This document shows, in pieces, positions 59,660-64,000 of a stretch of 64,000 nucleotides of DNA (positions within the stretch are counted from its first letter, which is position 1; every line of letters starts with the position of its first letter). Below the pieces are notes generated by a model. That model was not told the origin of the DNA, did not search any database, and was given only the letters and a program-made list of their open reading frames with translations. This DNA is from Typhlomys cinereus (taxonomy: Eukaryota; Chordata; Mammalia; Rodentia; Platacanthomyidae): NCBI GenBank assembly GCA_023101885.1, contig JALPQD010000512.1:965512-1029511 (forward strand), given 5' to 3'. A program made the translations under genes and the position numbers.

Positions 59660-60902
59660 AATTTGGTACCCGGGAAGTGGGGTGTTGCTGATAAATTTGA
59701 CTATGTATACTTTGTGGCTTTTGAACAGTTTGGCTAGACAAAGTTTGAAATGTTTGAAGATTACCAATACCGTTCTTCAGAGTTCAGTGGGCCTATTGGA
59801 TAATGCTGGTGCTGAGAGAGTTATGAATTGTTTGGGCCTAATTTATGATGAGGGGAACAAGGACTTTGGTGAAGTCAAATTAAAGACAAAAGACTGGTTT
59901 GCTTGATAGAGGAGAGGTGTGTTGTGGCCATGAAGCTTTGGATGTGGAAAAGTCAGACAGCAGAATAGCTGCCATTGTTGGAGTAATGAACATCAGTGAA
60001 GGAAAACCTAGTGACTTTGCATTGAGGACAGTGGAAGATGTGAAAACCACAGAATGGCAAGTTCATAGTTTGAAAACCCAGATTCCTTCCGGGGCCGAAA
60101 CCCAAGTTAATGCTGTTTCTTACCCTTTGCAAGTTTGGCTGCCTAGAAAAGAGGCTTTTCCAGAGTCAGTGCATTAAAGTTGGTACAGCTATAGCTCCAG
60201 TGTATTGAGCTAGTTTCAACCTTGCTTTGGAATCTGGCAGCATCCCTCAGGTGATACTGGTTTTGGTGTACTACTGAAGGCTTCATGGAGAGCGGCAAAA
60301 GCTTGGCACCAAGTGGCAGTTGTAGAGTTCCTGGGAGACAGTTGTAGAGTTCCTGGGAGAGAAGGTGAAGCTTATAGCTGTAGAAGAACCCAGAGTGTTG
60401 TTTGAGATGCCAGAACCGTGGGTCTGCTGCCCAGGATGGCTGTGAGTGGAGATTTAGCCTGGTTTAGAGGAACTCTGCTTTTATAACTTTAAGCTGCAAA
60501 CATGGTCTAGGAATGCCTAGAATCTTTAACCCACCTTGATTACATGATGAGCAATGGAAGATGGACAGTTAAGTACAGGAGGCAGTAATTTGCTGGACTC
60601 TGATCTTAATTTAAATGTTTTATCACATGAAGATCCTTCTGTTTTAATGTTTTATCTGTTTTAAAGTATTTAACTATTTTGATTTAATACATTCTGAAGG
60701 TTCAGAAACTTTGAAGTTTTAAAATGCGGGAACTGAAGTTTTAATGAGAGAAAAATTTAAATTTATCTATGAAATGTATTTATATTTTTAAAATATATTT
60801 TATTTATTTATTTTAAAATATATTTTAACATCTTTGGGGACAAGGATTGAAGGTTACAGTTTCAAAGTGCTATGTTTTGTGTCAAGTTGACAAAGGATGG
60901 AG
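59660..60902 (+). mobile_element. MaLR internal region (non-coding)
   Basis: It begins AATTTGGTACCCGGGAAGTG, the position and pattern of the MaLR primer-binding segment, and ends GTCAAGTTGACAAAGGATGG just before the 3' LTR, matching the usual end of MaLR internal sequences as I recall them. Two short adjoining frames (59640-59906 and 59899-60177) are remnants without a recognisable domain. A 22-bp tandem repeat of a GTTGTAGAGTTCCTGGGAGA-type phrase lies at about 60,318-60,362, and an AT-rich low-complexity stretch at about 60,770-60,830. Confidence 0.75.
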
Positions 60903-61320
60903 TGTCCTAGTTGGGCACAGGTTGACAGTTGAGGGTTTGAGTTCTGGGCCCATTTGTGGAGAATTAGTAGTTGAGTTAAGCCCAGAGTGAACCTGAAGGA
61001 GATTGTCTAGCTGATGCGGAAGGCCCAGCCCATTGTGGGTGGGATCAGGCCCTGGAATAAATCATGGAGAGCTGGTTGAGAGAATTGGCATCCTTCTGTT
61101 CACTTGGCCATATATGCTGGTCTGGCAAGTAAGGGTTGTCTATCTCTCAGGCGTTATGTGGTGATGGTGTGGCCAGTTCCCTCGGCCCTGGTGTTGGTGC
61201 ATGCTCTTCTGTCAAGCTGGACTGAGAACTGTAACCAGGAATTATAAGAGAGAATAATCCCTTATTCCCTTAAGCCTTTTGATGATCATTTATCAGCAAC
61301 CATGCAGGTGAACTGCAACA
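60903..61320 (+). repeat. MaLR 3' LTR
   Basis: 418 bp, starting TGTCCTAGTTGGGCACAGG and ending GAACTGCAACA. Same phrases in the same order as the 5' LTR; it lacks the TGTCAACTTGAC string because of a short deletion (CAGGTTGACAGTTGAGG). Confidence 0.85.
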
Positions 61321-61542
61321 ATGAGCATGTGCATGGAGTGTATACATTAAAATATTATAACAAAAATATTATAACAGTTAAATTATATGTTCAATTATGT
61401 ATATTGATTCCTAAAGTTTTTTCTAAGGGTGAGGATATGCCATAGCTATGCCATATTAATATTGTCCTATTGATGGCAAGGGATGGTGGTTCTAGTGTAT
61501 GATTTTTTTTGTTTAAAACATCAGAAATTTTTATTTTATATT
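61321..61542. other. AT-rich spacer
   Basis: About 220 bp of AT-rich sequence between the MaLR target duplication and the 3' end of the antisense L1. No feature recognised. Confidence 0.5.
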
Positions 61543-62659
61543 CTTTATTATTATTATTATTTCCACTCATAAAAATTTAACAGGTACACCGGTCCCCTTC
61601 CTCCCTCCACCTCCCCCCTCCTCCCTGTTCCTTACTCCCCTATCCCCTCCCTCCCCATCCCTCAGTGTCATCCATCCCTCAGTGCCCACAATCCCCAGAG
61701 AATCCTTTACAGTGCATGCGAAATTCTCCTCTGGGTTCTCCTCTATGATGAGGTGCAAGGACCCAGGAGCATATCCCAGAACCCTTTCCTGTGTTCCCCT
61801 TAACCTTATGAATACTACTGTGACTGTCAGTCCCTAGCCTCCAAAGATCCTAGTGCCTTCAGTCCATGCTAGACTTTGTGGGGTCAACAATCTGTTGGAC
61901 ATAGTGCAGGTCATGCAAAGTCCTATTATGATTGCTTCGGCCCTAACTTGTGTGGAGTATCTTGCATATCATTACTCTTCCCATACTTGTGCTCTTACAA
62001 TCTTATCGCCCCCTCTTCTGTGAATTTCCCTGAGTTTCAGGATGGGAAGAGATTACGCTGGCCCAGTTCCAGGTGGTTCATATTGAGTCTCTGATATTCT
62101 GAATTATGGGTTGGGAATTTTTTTGGGGGGGTTGCTGCTCCTGCAATGCCCTTGGTTCCATCTTGATGAGTATTGGATGTCACCCCCTGGCCAGAGATAA
62201 AAACCTGTTAAATTAGAGACTTGTTATAAGAGTATATTCAAAGGTAGATGGAATAAAAGTAGGAGACACGGTGAGAAAGGGGTCAATTACCCATTTGAAA
62301 AATCGTTGCTTTCTATCAGGTAGCCTATATACCCACCCCTTCTGGTGAGATCATACACCATCAGTTGCTTATGATCAGGAGGTAAAGTCTGTGAACTTAA
62401 CCAGATGTCTCATTACTTACATGCAGTCCTTGATGGTGGCCTATTTTCTCTGCTGTAACATAGTCCCCTCTCTCATTGTTTCTGGTGGGGCCCTCCTTCC
62501 ACATACCTCCTGTTTATAATCTTTTCAATTACTGTAGGTATTATAGAGATTTGTCTTTGAGTGTCTCTAAGTGGGTTTGGTACTAGAATCCACCAATTAG
62601 TGAGTACATACGGTGCTTAATTTTCCTTGTCTGGAATACTTCACTCAATATAAGTGTTT
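61543..62659 (-). mobile_element. 5'-truncated LINE-1, antisense
   Basis: On the minus strand this is an L1 3' end: the last codons of ORF2 (TATATTGAGTGAAGTATTCC onward), a 3' UTR with CATCTGGTTAAGTTCACAG, CAGGGGGTGACATCC and GGGCATTGCAGGAGCAGC, a G-rich polypurine tract (seen as C-rich at about 61,590-61,680), and a tail of TAA repeats (CTTTATTATTATTATTATTT on the plus strand). It covers the same part of L1 as the plus-strand copy that follows, so two separate L1 3' ends are present. The frames 61567-61758 and 61876-62094 are shadows. Confidence 0.85.
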
Positions 62660-62667
62660 CTAAGGAT

Positions 62668-63216
62668 GTGGAGCATTTTTCTTCCTTAGCCATCAGGGAA
62701 ATGCAAATCAAAACTTCCCTGAGATATCATCTCGCCCCGGTCAGGATGGCAAAAATCCACAATACATACAACAACAAATGTTGGAGAGGATGTGGAGAGA
62801 GGGGAACTCTCCTACATTGCTGGTGGGAATGCAGGCTCATACAGCCACTCTGGCGAGCCGTCTGGTGATTCTTAAAGAAATTAAAGATTGAAATGCCATA
62901 TTACCCTGCTATTCCACTTTTGGTAATAACCCCCCATACAGCAGAGGTTCACCTCGATAGCACAAGCACGACCATGTTCATAGCAGCACTGTTTATAATA
63001 GCAAAGACATGGAATCAACCCAAATGTCCAACAGTTGACAAGTGGATAAGGAAACTGTGGTACATCTATACAATGGAGTACTACTCAGCCATCAAAAATG
63101 ATAAATTACTGGAATTTGCCAGGAAATGGATGTCATTAGAAACAATTATATTAAGCGAAGTATCCCAGACCCAGAAAATTAAGTGCCGTATGTACTCCCT
63201 AATAGGTGTCTCCTAG
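62668..63216 (+). pseudogene. LINE-1 ORF2p C-terminal fragment
   Basis: The last roughly 180 residues of ORF2p in a single frame, interrupted by one TGA at 62866-62868 just after LWRAVW. The C-terminal Cys-rich motif is present ([15 protein letters not shown]), followed by [17 protein letters not shown] and ending MYSLIGVS. Without endonuclease and reverse-transcriptase domains it cannot act. The first few residues derive from the junction snippet. Confidence 0.85.
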
Positions 63217-64000
63217 TACCAAACCCACCCAGCCCACCTAGAGACAGTAATTCCAAGGATTATGAACAGGAGGGATGGGGTAGGAGGGCCACACCAGAAA
63301 GAAGGAGAGAAGGGACCATGTTACAGCAGGGAAAATAGGCCTCCACCAAGGACCCAAATAAGTAATGAGACATCTGATTAAGTTCACAGACTTTTGTTCC
63401 TGATCATTTACTACTGAGGGGGTGTGATCTCACCAGAAGAGGAGGGCATATAGTCTGGCAGATAAAAAGTAACCATTTGCAAATGGGTGATAGACCCCTC
63501 CCTTAGTATGGTTTCCCACTTTTATTACATCTACCTTTGAATGTGCTTTTATCACAAGACTCTAACAGCTTTTTGTCTCTGGCCAGGGGGTAACATACAA
63601 TGCCCACCAGGATGGAGTGAAGGGCATTGCAGGAGCAGCAAAACTGCAAAAGAAAATCAACAAACCACAATCCAGAACTTCAGAGACTCTATATCAACCA
63701 CCTAGAACTAGGCCAGCTTAATCTCTCCCCATCTTGGAGCTCAGAAATTTGCGGAAGAGGGGGCGGTAAGAGTGTAAGAGCAAAAGGATGGGAGGAGCAA
63801 TGATATATAAGATACTCTATACTAGTTAGGGCTGAAATCATAATTGGACTTTGCATGCCCTGCACATTGTCCAACACACTGTTGACCTCACAAAGTCTAG
63901 CATCTGCTAAGGCACCAAGAGCCTTGGAGGTAAAGGATTGGCAGCCACAGCAGTGTTCCTATACCTAAGGGGAACACGGGAAAGGGTTCAGGGAAAGGCC
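62681..64000 (+). mobile_element. 5'-truncated LINE-1, plus strand, runs off window
   Basis: It starts inside ORF2 at CTTCCTTAGCCATCAGGG and continues through the ORF2 stop (63214-63216) into the 3' UTR (GTCTCTGGCCAGGGGGTAAC, GGGCATTGCAGGAGCAGC, GTAAGAGTGTAAGAGC) to the window end. It is less decayed than the L1 at 41,447. The 5' truncation point lies next to a 21-bp inverted L1 snippet at 62660-62680. Confidence 0.88.

Larger units (their letters stand above)
59236..61320 (+). mobile_element. Complete two-LTR MaLR element
   Basis: A 2.09-kb element with both LTRs in plus orientation: 5' LTR 59236-59659, internal region 59660-60902, 3' LTR 60903-61320. It is flanked by ATGAA (59231-59235) and ATGAG (61321-61325), a 5-bp duplication with one change. 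ERVL-MaLRs are non-autonomous LTR retroelements of this size lacking gag and pol. Most copies in genomes are solo LTRs, so one retaining its internal region is informative about the solo copies at 6197, 25138 and 51057. Confidence 0.85.

Noticed and set aside
59640..60177. Two adjoining frames after the 5' LTR as a MaLR protein gene
   Set aside because: MaLR internal regions are non-coding relics. The frames are short, in different phases and show no Gag or Pol motif.
61543..64000. Single LINE-1 with a classical 5' inversion
   Set aside because: Both the antisense and the sense part contain the ORF2 end and the 3' UTR, so two 3' ends exist; a single twin-primed insertion cannot give that.

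Overview
This is a gene-poor, repeat-dominated window from a mammalian nuclear genome, most likely a rodent. The evidence is a LINE-1 with a GC-rich monomeric 5' UTR and a two-ORF layout, MaLR-type LTRs with 5-bp target duplications, and a tRNA-derived SINE with B2-like A and B boxes. I recognise no intact host protein-coding gene, tRNA, rRNA, CRISPR array or bacterial-type operon. Almost every short open reading frame is a by-product of tandem repeats or decayed retroelements. The species cannot be fixed from this sequence alone.

Layout. (1) About 1-11,720: minisatellite A, a degenerate 20-bp unit close to GAGCTCTCTATGACCACTGT mixed with a shortened 16-bp form, carrying a higher-order period near 1.8-1.9 kb. 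A solo MaLR-like LTR (6197-6625) interrupts it with a perfect 5-bp target duplication. (2) About 11,720-41,446: minisatellite B, a 19-bp unit close to GAGGCTGTGATGTCACAGT. It has a left domain with a period near 0.6 kb, a 1.97-kb block in reverse orientation (about 19,516-21,483), and a right domain with landmark spacing near 2.1-2.2 kb or twice that. Two antisense LTRs, a decayed ERV fragment on the minus strand and one antisense SINE with a 17-bp target duplication are inserted in it. (3) About 41,447-47,405: a near full-length but dead LINE-1 whose 5' end coincides exactly with the edge of array B, followed by an older LINE-1 ORF2 fragment (to about 48,274). (4) About 48,275-59,235: ordinary intergenic DNA with old LTR, SINE and L1 3'-UTR pieces and two pairs of internal duplicates. 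(5) 59,236-61,320: a complete two-LTR MaLR element with internal region. (6) About 61,543-64,000: two LINE-1 3' ends head to head, joined through a short inverted snippet; the second runs off the window.

No genes here act together in a pathway. The interest lies in genome structure: two adjacent minisatellites with apparently related units but different higher-order periods, an inverted block with hairpin-like junctions, retroelements whose insertion sites can be read to the base, and an array that ends at a LINE-1. I found no convincing new biological system. Period and identity statements were made by eye and should be tested with a dot plot or tandem-repeat software.
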